NCBI RefSeq assembly: GCF_937981445.1
Contig: NZ_CALJON010000010.1
Coordinates: forward strand, 1-22,920
Reading direction: 5' to 3'
Source of the DNA: an uncultured Veillonella sp.
GTDB lineage: Bacteria > Bacillota > Negativicutes > Veillonellales > Veillonellaceae
Length of the DNA stretch: 22,920 nucleotides
Positions 1-7,142 of this stretch are shown in pieces. Numbering within the stretch: position 1 is the first letter of the stretch; every line of letters begins with the position of its first letter. Made by a program: the position numbers and the translations under genes. Under the pieces are notes generated by a model. It did no database searches. It was not told the origin of the DNA and saw only the letters and a list, made by a program, of their open reading frames with translations.

Positions 1-510
1 ATAATTTATAAATATGTTCAAAAGGGAACACTTTTAAGTGATTTGGCAAAGTTTGTTGTTGGTAGTGAAAGTTATAGTTTAAAACAATATGAGCTTATTT
101 ATAATAAAGATGGGAAAGAGCAAAAACTTAATCTAGAGAAAATATTTGTTACATTTGCTATTGATGATCCTAGAAGAGGGGTTATTAGTTTATCTAGAAA
201 TAGAGAATTGCACGAAATTTATAGAGCGTATGTTACGAATAAAAACAAAAGTGAAGAGCAAGATTATTGTGATATTTCAGGCGAGAGAACATATTGTAGC
301 ATAAGGCATAAAGGTGTAACTGGTAAAGCTAAATTAATAAGTAGCAATAACCCTAAAAAATTCTTTGGGCGTTTAGTTAGTGGGGATGAAATTTTTCATT
401 TAGGTAGCGAGTCATCAGAAAAAATTCATAATATGTTGAAATATTTGCTAGACAATTCAGCATATCATTATTATTTGGGGGAAAATTCTAACTGTATAAT
501 TTGGAAATAG
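1..510 (+). CDS. cas8c: Cas8c (Csd1), N-terminal part, 5' partial and frame-disrupted
   Basis: Large subunit of the type I-C Cascade complex, which recognises the PAM and holds target DNA. The frame is open from base 1, so the true start lies upstream of the window. The text KYVQKGTLLSDL, CDISGERTYCSIRHKGVTG, FGRLVSGDEIFHLG and HNMLKYLLDN matches the conserved N-terminal half of Csd1. The frame ends at TAG 508-510, just after IIWK, where family members continue. The rest of the protein follows in another frame from about 492. Adding one A to the AAA at 505-507 would join the two halves. cas7, cas4, cas1 and cas2 downstream confirm the subtype. The gene is either genuinely broken or carries a sequencing error. 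Confidence 0.88.
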   Translation: MIYKYVQKGTLLSDLAKFVVGSESYSLKQYELIYNKDGKEQKLNLEKIFVTFAIDDPRRGVISLSRNRELHEIYRAYVTNKNKSEEQDYCDISGERTYCSIRHKGVTGKAKLISSNNPKKFFGRLVSGDEIFHLGSESSEKIHNMLKYLLDNSAYHYYLGENSNCIIWK

Positions 511-1532
511 TGGATAAGTTACCAATTGATGAAGACATGATAATAGACAAATATGATGCATATGATGATGCATATTATGATGAGGATGATGAGATAGTCA
601 TTAATGATATTTTAGGTGGCTATAGAGCTGCGAACTTACAGAAATATTTTGTAGGGAGAAAAAGCGTTAAATATAATAGTTTAGATGATTACTTTTGTGT
701 TCTTATATTAGAAAAAAGTAGTGATGGACGGATGTCTGTAAAGTACTTTCAACGATTTTCTTTGTCAGAAATTAAAGAGCGAGTACAGAAGTGGTATATA
801 GATTTAGCTTGGCCAAAATGGAATAAAAAAGTAGAAAAATACGATCTTATTGCCCCTAGTTTGGAAAAGTTAATACATTTTGCTTATGGCGATGAAGATA
901 GTAAAGGACTTTTTTGTAAAAATAAAAAAATTGTACGTAAAAATTTAGAACGATTAATACCTTGTGTTTTTATGGGACGCTCAATGCCAAAAGATTTTAT
1001 TATGACTGCTCTTAATCGAATCGTTAATCGTTCTTCATATCCCAAATTATGGAATGTAGTACTTTATCGTTGTTGTAGTATTATAAAAAAATATAAAGCA
1101 GATCAAGGAGAACCAGTTTTAGATGTAGAAGGGAATATAATTATGCTAAATTCAAGAAGTTTTTTGTATGGAAGACTTATGGCTATCTATGAAAAGATAG
1201 AGCTTGATGCGATGGGACATGGTTCAGAGGGAAGAGTGACTAATGCTGAGAAATTATGGAGCTCTATGATTTTTAGACCTTTACAAACTGCAGCTATTTT
1301 AGAACGTAAAATCATGCCATATAAGAGTATTCTTAAAAAGAAGGAGAAAATAGGATTAGTTATAAAATATGAAAAGGCACTAGGGGAAATATACGGGTTA
1401 CTTCAAGATTTAAATGAATCTAGAGAAAATAGAAATAAGCGAGTATTAAATGAAGATTTTGTACTAGGCTATTATGCACAAAAAGAAAAAAATTATGAAA
1501 AGAAAAATGAGGCAAAAAGCAAAGAGGAATAA
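501..1532 (+). CDS. cas8c: Cas8c (Csd1), C-terminal part, in a shifted frame
   Basis: Second half of Cas8c, open from 492 to the stop at 1530-1532. The apparent start (TTG 501, or ATG 537) has no convincing ribosome-binding site, so this is probably not an independent gene but the continuation of the preceding frame. An acidic low-complexity stretch (DDAYYDEDDE) comes first. It is followed by the conserved Csd1 core: LEKSSDGRMSVKYFQ, a GRSMP motif, SYPKLWNVVLYR, SFLYGRLMAIYE and GRVTNAEKLWSSM, and then the C-terminal FVLGYYAQK. The last part corresponds to the region that in other type I-C systems is also made separately as Cas11c. cas7 follows after 40 bases. Confidence 0.85.
   Translation: MEIVDKLPIDEDMIIDKYDAYDDAYYDEDDEIVINDILGGYRAANLQKYFVGRKSVKYNSLDDYFCVLILEKSSDGRMSVKYFQRFSLSEIKERVQKWYIDLAWPKWNKKVEKYDLIAPSLEKLIHFAYGDEDSKGLFCKNKKIVRKNLERLIPCVFMGRSMPKDFIMTALNRIVNRSSYPKLWNVVLYRCCSIIKKYKADQGEPVLDVEGNIIMLNSRSFLYGRLMAIYEKIELDAMGHGSEGRVTNAEKLWSSMIFRPLQTAAILERKIMPYKSILKKKEKIGLVIKYEKALGEIYGLLQDLNESRENRNKRVLNEDFVLGYYAQKEKNYEKKNEAKSKEE
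1179..1532 (+). CDS. cas11c: Candidate internal small subunit Cas11c within cas8c
   Basis: In several type I-C systems the small subunit Cas11c is translated from an internal start in the 3' part of cas8c, giving a protein of about 120 residues that forms the Cascade belly. Here an in-frame ATG at 1179 begins MAIYEKIELDAMGHGSE and would give 117 aa ending at the Cas8c stop. A weak purine-rich site (GGAAG, 1170-1174) precedes it by 4 bases. Position and length fit the known case; the start itself is inferred. This product would survive the frameshift upstream. Confidence 0.5.
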   Translation: MAIYEKIELDAMGHGSEGRVTNAEKLWSSMIFRPLQTAAILERKIMPYKSILKKKEKIGLVIKYEKALGEIYGLLQDLNESRENRNKRVLNEDFVLGYYAQKEKNYEKKNEAKSKEE

Positions 1533-1572
1533 ATTGTTTATATTTTGAGTTATATTATTGGGAGGAATTATT

Positions 1573-2445
1573 ATGAGTACTTTAAGTAGCAAAATTGACT
1601 TCGTATTGTTTTTTTCAGTTAATGGTGCCAATCCTAATGGGGATCCATTAATGGGGAACTTACCTCGTACAGACTATGAGGGATATGGTGAAGTATCTGA
1701 TGTAGCTATTAAACGTAAAATTAGAAATCGTTTTCAAGATATGGGTAATGAGGTTTTTGTACAAGCACAAGGACGTATTGATGATGGTTTTCAGTCTTTA
1801 GAAGAGCGTTTTGATAAGATGTTTGATAAAAAAGATTCAACTGAAAAGGTTATAGAAGAATCTTGCAAAAAATGGATTGATGTTAGAGCTTTTGGTCAAG
1901 TCGTGACATTTCAAAAACGTTCCATTGGTATTAGGGGCCCTGTATCAATTAGTCGCGGCAAGAGTTTGGATATAGTAGATGTTATTTCTATGCAGATTAC
2001 AAGAAGTACTAATGGGATGAAATCTGAAGTGGGGAAACGATCTTCAGATACTATGGGCACTAAACATTTTGTAGAGTTTGGTTTATATAAGGTGTGTGGG
2101 AGTATCAATTGTTACTTTGCTGAAAAAACGGGATTTAGTGATGCTGATGCTGAATTAGTAAAACAAGCATTGTATACAATGTTTGAAAATGATATGTCGG
2201 CAGCAAGACCTGAAGGAAGTATGACTGTTGAGCGATTATATTGGTTTACACATCCTAATAAATTAGGCTGTGCTAGTGCTCATAAAATTCATAACTTAGT
2301 ACAAGTTGAACGAAGTAGTGAGGAAATGCCAAAGTCTTTTGCTGATTATACAATAGCATTAGATGAGAAGAATTTTGAGCATTATAAATCTAAGGGATTA
2401 GTAGTTGAAATTGTGGATGATACTATTTTAGAAAAGATTAATTAG
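1573..2445 (+). CDS. cas7c: Cas7c (Csd2), type I-C Cascade backbone
   Basis: Cas7 family RAMP protein that polymerises along the crRNA to form the Cascade backbone. The 290-aa product starts MSTLSSKIDFVLFF and carries the Csd2 N-terminal motif NGANPNGDP, then DVAIKRKIRN, WIDVRAFGQV, RGPVSISRGKS, and the C-terminal MSAARPEGSMTVERLYWF; length is usual for Csd2. The ATG at 1573 is chosen over an upstream TTG at 1558 because GGAGG at 1561-1565 sits 7 bases before it. It lies 40 bases after cas8c and 32 bases before cas4 in one apparent transcription unit. Confidence 0.96.
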   Translation: MSTLSSKIDFVLFFSVNGANPNGDPLMGNLPRTDYEGYGEVSDVAIKRKIRNRFQDMGNEVFVQAQGRIDDGFQSLEERFDKMFDKKDSTEKVIEESCKKWIDVRAFGQVVTFQKRSIGIRGPVSISRGKSLDIVDVISMQITRSTNGMKSEVGKRSSDTMGTKHFVEFGLYKVCGSINCYFAEKTGFSDADAELVKQALYTMFENDMSAARPEGSMTVERLYWFTHPNKLGCASAHKIHNLVQVERSSEEMPKSFADYTIALDEKNFEHYKSKGLVVEIVDDTILEKIN

Positions 2446-2477
2446 ATGAATAATTTTACTATTTAGGATGTATTGAT

Positions 2478-3155
2478 ATGGATGCCAGTACAAGTAAAAT
2501 ATTGAACGAAGAGGATTCATATTTACAGATTGCAGGAATACAGCACTTTATTTTTTGTCGGAGGCAGTGGGCTTTAATTCATATTGAGCAAGCATGGAAG
2601 GATAACTTTTTTACCATTGATGGCTCTATTAAGCATGAAAATGTAGATTTTGGCCGTAATGATGAGAAAATAAAGGGAAAAAGAATCTTACGCTCTTTAC
2701 CTGTTATTTCTCACAAGTTAAGAATTCGGGGAATTTGTGATGTAGTTGAATTAGTTGAAGATGCTACAGGCGATTATTTTAGTAAATATGATAAGCGCTA
2801 TAAAGTGGTTCCTGTTGAATATAAGAGGGGGAAATCAAAGGACGATTTAAGCGATGTACTGCAGTTAATAGCACAAGTAGTGTGCTTAGAGGAGATGATG
2901 GGAGTTGTTATAGAAAGAGCTGTATTATACTATCATGAGACACATCGCAGAGACTGGGTGACAATCACAAGTGAATTGAAAAGCACTCTAAAAGATATTA
3001 TACAAGAAATGAGTTCCTATTATGATCGTAAATATACTCCAAAAGTGAAAACTAAGACGCGATGTCGGTCCTGCTCTCTCCGTGATATTTGTTTACCAGA
3101 ATTACGAAAAGTGAAATCTGCTGAAGTATATATACAAAGGCGGTTGAATGAATGA
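2478..3155 (+). CDS. cas4: Cas4 nuclease (RecB-like, Fe-S), type I-C adaptation
   Basis: Cas4 trims and helps choose PAM-bearing prespacers during spacer acquisition, working with Cas1-Cas2. The 225-aa protein has the four cysteines of the Fe-S cluster: C27 in FCRRQW, and C196, C199 and C205 in the C-terminal RCRSCSLRDIC. RecB-type nuclease residues are visible as D88 (RGICDVVE), E114 and K116 (PVEYKRGK), and QLIAQ near residue 129. No key residue appears lost. The start ATG 2478 follows an AGGA-type site. The stop overlaps the cas1 start by 4 bases (ATGA), suggesting translational coupling. Confidence 0.95.
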   Translation: MDASTSKILNEEDSYLQIAGIQHFIFCRRQWALIHIEQAWKDNFFTIDGSIKHENVDFGRNDEKIKGKRILRSLPVISHKLRIRGICDVVELVEDATGDYFSKYDKRYKVVPVEYKRGKSKDDLSDVLQLIAQVVCLEEMMGVVIERAVLYYHETHRRDWVTITSELKSTLKDIIQEMSSYYDRKYTPKVKTKTRCRSCSLRDICLPELRKVKSAEVYIQRRLNE

Positions 3156-4183
3156 AAATTTTACAAAATACATTGTATGTTATGACTCCAGAACTATATT
3201 TATCTACGATAGGAGAGAACATAGTTTTGAAAAAGGAGGGGACCATATTAGGGCGATACCCTCTTCATAATATTCAAGATATTGTAACATTTGCTTATAG
3301 TGGCATTAGTCCTAAACTTTTGGAACGGTGCATGGAGTTAGGGATTGGTATTGCGTTTATGACTGCGCAAGGGCGGCTTATTAGTCGGATGCAAGGAAAA
3401 TCTCATGGCAACATATTATTACGTAGACAACAATATAGATTATGTGATGATTTTGACCGAGCATTAGTAGTATCAAAGCACATTATTTCAGCTAAAATAT
3501 ATAATGAGAAATGGATGTTAGAACGATATATTAGACAATATAGAGAACGCATTAATAGTAGTGATTTGTGCACTGTATCCCAAAATTTGTCTCGTTATAT
3601 ATCTCAGTGTAAAAACGTCAAAAATATGGATGAATTGCGAGGGATTGAAGGGATCGCTCAATCAGAATACTTCGGTGTATTCGATGAATTAATTTTAAAT
3701 CAAAAAGATGATTTTAAGTTTACTGTACGATCTCGGCGACCACCTTTAGATCGAGTTAATGCGCTACTTTCTTTTATGTACAGCGTTTTAGGCAATGATG
3801 TTGCTAGCGCATTAGAGTCCGTAGGATTAGACGCATATGCAGGAGTAATGCATGTAGATCGTCCAGGAAGAATTTCATTTGCTTTAGATTTACTTGAAGA
3901 ATTACGTGCGCCATTAGTTGATCGATTTGTTTTAATGCTTATAAATAAAAAAGTAGTTAAATCTAATGATTTCACAGAGGAGAGCAATGGAGCTGTATTG
4001 CTATGTGATGAGGCTAGGCGTACAGTTATTTCAAAATGGCAAGAGCGAAAAAAAGAAGACTTAATACATCCTTTTATAGAAGAGAAGGTCCCCTGGGGAT
4101 TAGTTCCTTTTGTGCAAGCCCTATTATATGCGAGATACTTACGGGGTGATTTAGATGCTTATCCTGTTTTTATGTGGAAGTGA
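3152..4183 (+). CDS. cas1: Cas1 integrase, type I-C
   Basis: Cas1 catalyses integration of new spacers as part of the Cas1-Cas2 complex. The 343-aa product has the usual N-terminal beta domain (QNTLYVMTPELYLS) and the alpha-helical catalytic domain. Expected metal-binding residues are visible: E166 in GIEGIAQSEYF, H234 in VMHVDRPGR, and the DLLEE cluster at 246-250. The motif FTVRSRRPPLDRVNALLSF is typical of Cas1. The start overlaps the end of cas4 by 4 bases and cas2 begins 4 bases after the stop, so cas4-cas1-cas2 read as a coupled adaptation module. Confidence 0.97.
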   Translation: MKILQNTLYVMTPELYLSTIGENIVLKKEGTILGRYPLHNIQDIVTFAYSGISPKLLERCMELGIGIAFMTAQGRLISRMQGKSHGNILLRRQQYRLCDDFDRALVVSKHIISAKIYNEKWMLERYIRQYRERINSSDLCTVSQNLSRYISQCKNVKNMDELRGIEGIAQSEYFGVFDELILNQKDDFKFTVRSRRPPLDRVNALLSFMYSVLGNDVASALESVGLDAYAGVMHVDRPGRISFALDLLEELRAPLVDRFVLMLINKKVVKSNDFTEESNGAVLLCDEARRTVISKWQERKKEDLIHPFIEEKVPWGLVPFVQALLYARYLRGDLDAYPVFMWK

Positions 4184-4187
4184 TTTA

Positions 4188-4478
4188 ATGTATATTTTGA
4201 TTACTTATGATATTAATACAGAGTCTAGGGAAGGAAAACGGCGATTACGTAATGTTGCTAAAGTTTGTTTAAATTATGGACAAAGAGTTCAAAATTCAGT
4301 GTTTGAATGTAGTGTTGATGAAGGACAATTTAGACTATTGAAACATAAATTAGGCACAATTATTGATAATGACGTTGATAATTTGCGATTTTATCGTTTA
4401 GGTAAAAATTATAAGAGTAGTATTGAGCATATGGGTGTTAATAGAGCTTATGATGTAGAGGCACCATTAATAATTTAA
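4188..4478 (+). CDS. cas2: Cas2, type I-C
   Basis: Small ferredoxin-fold protein that bridges two Cas1 dimers during spacer integration. The 96-aa product starts MYILITYDINTESREGKRRL, with the conserved aspartate at residue 8, and ends with FYRLGKNYKSSIEHMG. A longer reading from 4155 overlaps cas1 and adds residues without family match. The ATG at 4188 has GGAAG at 4176-4180 seven bases upstream and starts exactly at the family's N-terminus, so it is preferred. It is the last cas gene, and the array starts 172 bases later. Confidence 0.96.
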   Translation: MYILITYDINTESREGKRRLRNVAKVCLNYGQRVQNSVFECSVDEGQFRLLKHKLGTIIDNDVDNLRFYRLGKNYKSSIEHMGVNRAYDVEAPLII

Positions 4479-4650
4479 ATGAATAAAAATAGTGCGAATG
4501 TAAATTAGTTGGTAAATATATTGGGGATTCGCACTAAAAATACTATTTATATATTAAATTAACTAAAAAGTGTTACGTCAATCTATAATTTTTGTTAATT
4601 ATAGATGTAACAATTTGTTACATATTGGTAGTTATCTACCATATGTAGCT
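4479..4650 (+). promoter_or_regulatory. CRISPR leader with three inverted repeats
   Basis: This AT-rich 172-base stretch between cas2 and the first repeat should hold the leader and the crRNA promoter. It contains AGTGCGAAT (4491-4499) matching ATTCGCACT (4527-4535); a two-part palindrome TGTTAC + ATCTATAATT (4571-4590) pairing with AATTATAGAT + GTAACA (4597-4612) around a 6-base loop, with a 4-base bulge on one side; and TGGTAG TTAT CTACCA (4626-4641), which ends 9 bases before the first repeat. None has a T-run typical of a terminator. A TATAAT lies at 4584-4589 without a clear -35. Confidence 0.65.
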
Positions 4651-5095
4651 GTCACTGCCTCTTGTGGGCAGTGTGGATTGAAGTAACGCTTGCATGTGTA
4701 TCCTGAAATTGACGCTTACGTCACTGCCTCTTGTGGGCAGTGTGGATTGAAGTCAATTATTGAGGTACCGTCTGCACGCTTTAAAACTGTCACTGCCTCT
4801 TGTGGGCAGTGTGGATTGAAGTGCACTCATAAATGAGTGGACAGACAAGAACCTTGGTCACTGCCTCTTGTGGGCAGTGTGGATTGAAGTATAGCAGCGG
4901 CGTATTGCGCCAAAATCACACCCGGTCACTGCCTCTTGTGGGCAGTGTGGATTGAAGTGTTAATGCCAACGGCTGCAATACCAATTTTAGAGTGTCACTG
5001 CCTCTTGTGGGCAGTGTGGATTGAAGTGTACGCAGCTAAATGGATTGGTGCCGCGCCAACGAGTCACTGTCTCTTGTGGGCAGTGTGGCTTAAGT
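4651..5095 (+). CRISPR. Type I-C CRISPR array, 7 repeats and 6 spacers
   Basis: Repeats start at 4651, 4720, 4789, 4857, 4925, 4994 and 5063. Six are identical over 34 bases, starting GTCACTGCCTCTTGT and ending GTGTGGATTGAAGT, with a perfect CACTGCC/GGCAGTG stem, the type I-C form. Spacers are 34-35 bases. The seventh repeat (5063-5095) is degenerate: GTCACTGTC breaks the stem, and the end reads GGCTTAAGT with one base missing. That marks the leader-distal end and confirms transcription on the + strand. The array follows cas2, the usual place. The few spacers and identical repeats suggest a short array. Confidence 0.98.
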
Positions 5096-5329
5096 GAACT
5101 AGTGAGGTTTTTAGGATTAAGTTATTAGATTAGTGATTTTTATAGATTGGAGTGGATAGATTTTTATATGTTTATATTGAAACGAGAGCTTTGGCTAGAT
5201 TATTTTTATGTTGGTGATAGTAAATCTTGCTTATTTATATCAAATTGTATTAAAAACATCATCTTTTAGATTTTTATTGTGGATATAATAAATTTAAGAA
5301 CTTTTTATTTTCAGGAAGGAGTTGTTCTT

Positions 5330-5683
5330 ATGAAAAAGTTTTTTATGGGGATAGTATTAGCCATGGTATTAATGGTTGCTGGTGGACAAGAGGCTAGTGC
5401 AACTGATGTATGGGGTGCACATGTAGCGAATGCAGACATTTACATTATCGATGATAGTGTTGTTCAAAAACGAGATGGAACTATTCGATTTACTGCTAAG
5501 TTTGTGTATAGTACACAATGGGAATATAAGCAGGTTGCAATGTGGCATAAGCAAAACTCTGTTGACATGAGTCTAGATCATTATAATCATAATTACTCAT
5601 TGGAGACAGAAACAGGGCAACAAGTAAGTCAGTTGTTTTATACGGCTCTCAAATTTGCTAAAAAGCCAACGTATAATAATTAA
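5330..5683 (+). CDS. Small secreted protein of unknown function
   Basis: A 117-aa protein starting MKKFFMGIVLAMVLMVAGG, a clear signal peptide with likely cleavage near EASA|TDVW, leaving about 93 mature residues. The mature part (YIIDDSVVQKRDGTIRFTAKFVYS, then a Trp/His-rich WEYKQVAMWHKQ and a C-terminal SQLFYTALKF) resembles short exported proteins common in Negativicutes, but I do not recognise a named family. It has no cysteine and no lipobox. The ATG at 5330 is preferred to an upstream one at 5279 because AGGAAGGAG (5313-5321) precedes it. The gene stands alone between the CRISPR array and a hairpin terminator. Confidence 0.75.
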   Translation: MKKFFMGIVLAMVLMVAGGQEASATDVWGAHVANADIYIIDDSVVQKRDGTIRFTAKFVYSTQWEYKQVAMWHKQNSVDMSLDHYNHNYSLETETGQQVSQLFYTALKFAKKPTYNN

Positions 5684-5728
5684 TTCATATCCTAGTCATG
5701 GGGAAGTCAGCGTAGGATAAAAAAATAG

Positions 5729-5766
5729 AAAAAAGCAGTGGAGCCGTAGGGCATCCACTGCTTTTT
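5729..5766. terminator. Bidirectional rho-independent terminator
   Basis: Stem GCAGTGGA (5735-5742) pairs with TCCACTGC (5754-5761), flanked by an A-run on the left and TTTTT on the right. It can end the secreted-protein transcript on + and the tRNA-Thr transcript on minus. Confidence 0.85.
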
Positions 5767-5776
5767 ATTTTCTCTA

Positions 5777-5852
<76 letters not shown>

Positions 5853-5866
5853 ATGTCTACTTTGTT

Positions 5867-5895
5867 ATTCTAGCGAATTTGATATGATTCGTCAA
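5867..5895 (-). promoter_or_regulatory. Promoter of tRNA-Thr
   Basis: On the minus strand, TTGACG (complement of 5890-5895) and TAGAAT (complement of 5867-5872) are separated by 17 bases, each 5 of 6 to the sigma-A consensus, and lie just upstream of the tRNA. Confidence 0.75.
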
Positions 5896-5953
5896 GGTTA
5901 AGACAGTTTTAAGATTCTTCGTATTGCAAAATGAAGCAGCAGTATTATTAATG

Positions 5954-5982
5954 TTGCGAAATGAAATAGACTGTGCTATTAT
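5954..5982 (+). promoter_or_regulatory. Likely promoter of the ygiD-like gene
   Basis: TTGCGA (5954-5959) and TATTAT (5977-5982) are separated by 17 bases, 100 bases upstream of the start codon. The -10 is good and the -35 moderate. Confidence 0.5.
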
Positions 5983-6081
5983 TAAGTTGAAATGATATAC
6001 ATTACAAGTTCATCTTTGTTAGCAGAGATACTTTTTATATGAATCGTAGTCATTTGCTTTTTAAGAGGGGGATATAAGGTT

Positions 6082-6897
6082 ATGTCTACAAACAAAAAAA
6101 TGCCAGTTCTATTTATTGGCCATGGCTCGCCTATGAATTTAATTGAAGAGAATCCTTGGACAAAGGATTGGGAAGCTATGGCTAAAAAGATTCCTACACC
6201 AAAGGCTATTTTAATGATTTCCGCTCATTGGTATACAAAGGAGACATTATTACAAGCTGATGCTGAGCCTAGCATGATTTATGATATGTATGGTTTTCCA
6301 GATCCTATTTATGCATTGCAATATCCAGCGCACACGTCAAAGGAACTCATTGGGCGTGTTACTGATTTATTAGGTTCGAAGGTGATGCTTCAGTCTGACC
6401 GCGGTTATGACCATGGTGCGTATGCGCCTTTATTAAAAATGTATCCAGATGCTAAGATTCCGGTAGTTCAATTATCTGTTAATTACACAGTGGATGCTCG
6501 CGAATGGTTTGCTTTAGGGCAATTATTGAGTCCGTTTCGCGATGAAGGTGTATTAATCATTGGTAGTGGTGATATTGTTCATAACTTACGCTTAATTAAT
6601 CCTAATTTAGGAAATACACCATTGCCATTAGCTGAGGCGTTTGAAGAGACTTTGTTACGTAAATTAAATCCTACTAAGGATAATGACTTAGTAGGGGCTT
6701 TGCAGTGGGAACAAATTGAAGGGGCTCAGGTCGCGGCACAATATCCGGACCATTTAGCACCACTCTTCTATTGCTTAGGTGCCGTGCTAGGTGCTGGTGA
6801 TGCAAAGCAACTGGCTTTAGAACCATATGTTATGAGTGCTCATGATTATGTGTGGGGCAGTTTAAGTATGACGTCCTTAAGTTGGGGACTTGAATAG
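6082..6897 (+). CDS. ygiD: Extradiol dioxygenase of the LigB/YgiD (4,5-DOPA dioxygenase) family
   Basis: A 271-aa protein of the class III extradiol ring-cleavage dioxygenase family, similar in layout to E. coli YgiD, a zinc enzyme that opens L-DOPA at the 4,5 position in vitro. Conserved histidines are visible at H14 (IGHGSPMN), H49 (SAHW), H111 (DHGAYAPL), H167 (GSGDIVHNLR) and H224 (DHLAPL), consistent with metal and substrate binding. Length fits the family. The start ATG 6082 follows AGGGGG at 6066-6071. The gene is monocistronic, with its own promoter and terminator. The real substrate in this organism is unknown. Confidence 0.88.
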   Translation: MSTNKKMPVLFIGHGSPMNLIEENPWTKDWEAMAKKIPTPKAILMISAHWYTKETLLQADAEPSMIYDMYGFPDPIYALQYPAHTSKELIGRVTDLLGSKVMLQSDRGYDHGAYAPLLKMYPDAKIPVVQLSVNYTVDAREWFALGQLLSPFRDEGVLIIGSGDIVHNLRLINPNLGNTPLPLAEAFEETLLRKLNPTKDNDLVGALQWEQIEGAQVAAQYPDHLAPLFYCLGAVLGAGDAKQLALEPYVMSAHDYVWGSLSMTSLSWGLE

Positions 6898-6901
6898 ATA
6901 A

Positions 6902-6945
6902 AAAAAGAAGCTCATCTACAGGCATTGAATGTAGATGAGCTTTTT
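6902..6945 (+). terminator. Rho-independent terminator after the ygiD-like gene
   Basis: AGCTCATCTACA (6909-6920) pairs with TGTAGATGAGCT (6930-6941) around a 9-base loop, followed by TTTTT. It begins a few bases after the stop codon. Confidence 0.9.
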
Positions 6946-6951
6946 GTGTTT

Positions 6952-7050
6952 TATCAATTGTATTGTACCAATTATGTTGTATCAATTATGTTGTATCAAT
7001 TATATTATGCCAATTATGTTGTATCAATTATATTTTTACCGATTGTATTC
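6952..7050. repeat. 14-bp tandem repeat, six to seven units
   Basis: Six contiguous 14-base units, starting at 6952, 6966, 6980, 6994, 7008 and 7022, follow the pattern TATCAATTATGTTG with one to four changes each; a seventh, weaker unit lies at 7037-7050. The array is non-coding and lies between the 3' ends of two convergent genes. The rest of the gap (to 7142) shows nothing else I can name. Confidence 0.85.
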
Positions 7051-7142
7051 TAATCGTCTGTAAACGTATTAGCTGTACTTAACCGCTTGTATATATTGGT
7101 TATACGTTGCATTTATGGACTGTATTTTTATAGGTAGAGCCC

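Noticed and set aside
43..510. Independent 155-aa gene starting at 43
   Set aside because: The frame is open to base 1 and its text upstream of 43 still matches Cas8c, so this is an internal part of a longer gene.
496..512. Programmed -1 frameshift in cas8c
   Set aside because: The overlap reads ATT TGG AAA TAG; no classical slippery heptamer (X XXY YYZ) and no clear downstream stimulating structure is visible, so mutation or sequencing error is preferred.
4155..4187. Longer N-terminus of Cas2 from 4155
   Set aside because: It lies inside cas1 in another frame and adds residues not seen in the family; ATG 4188 has a proper ribosome site.
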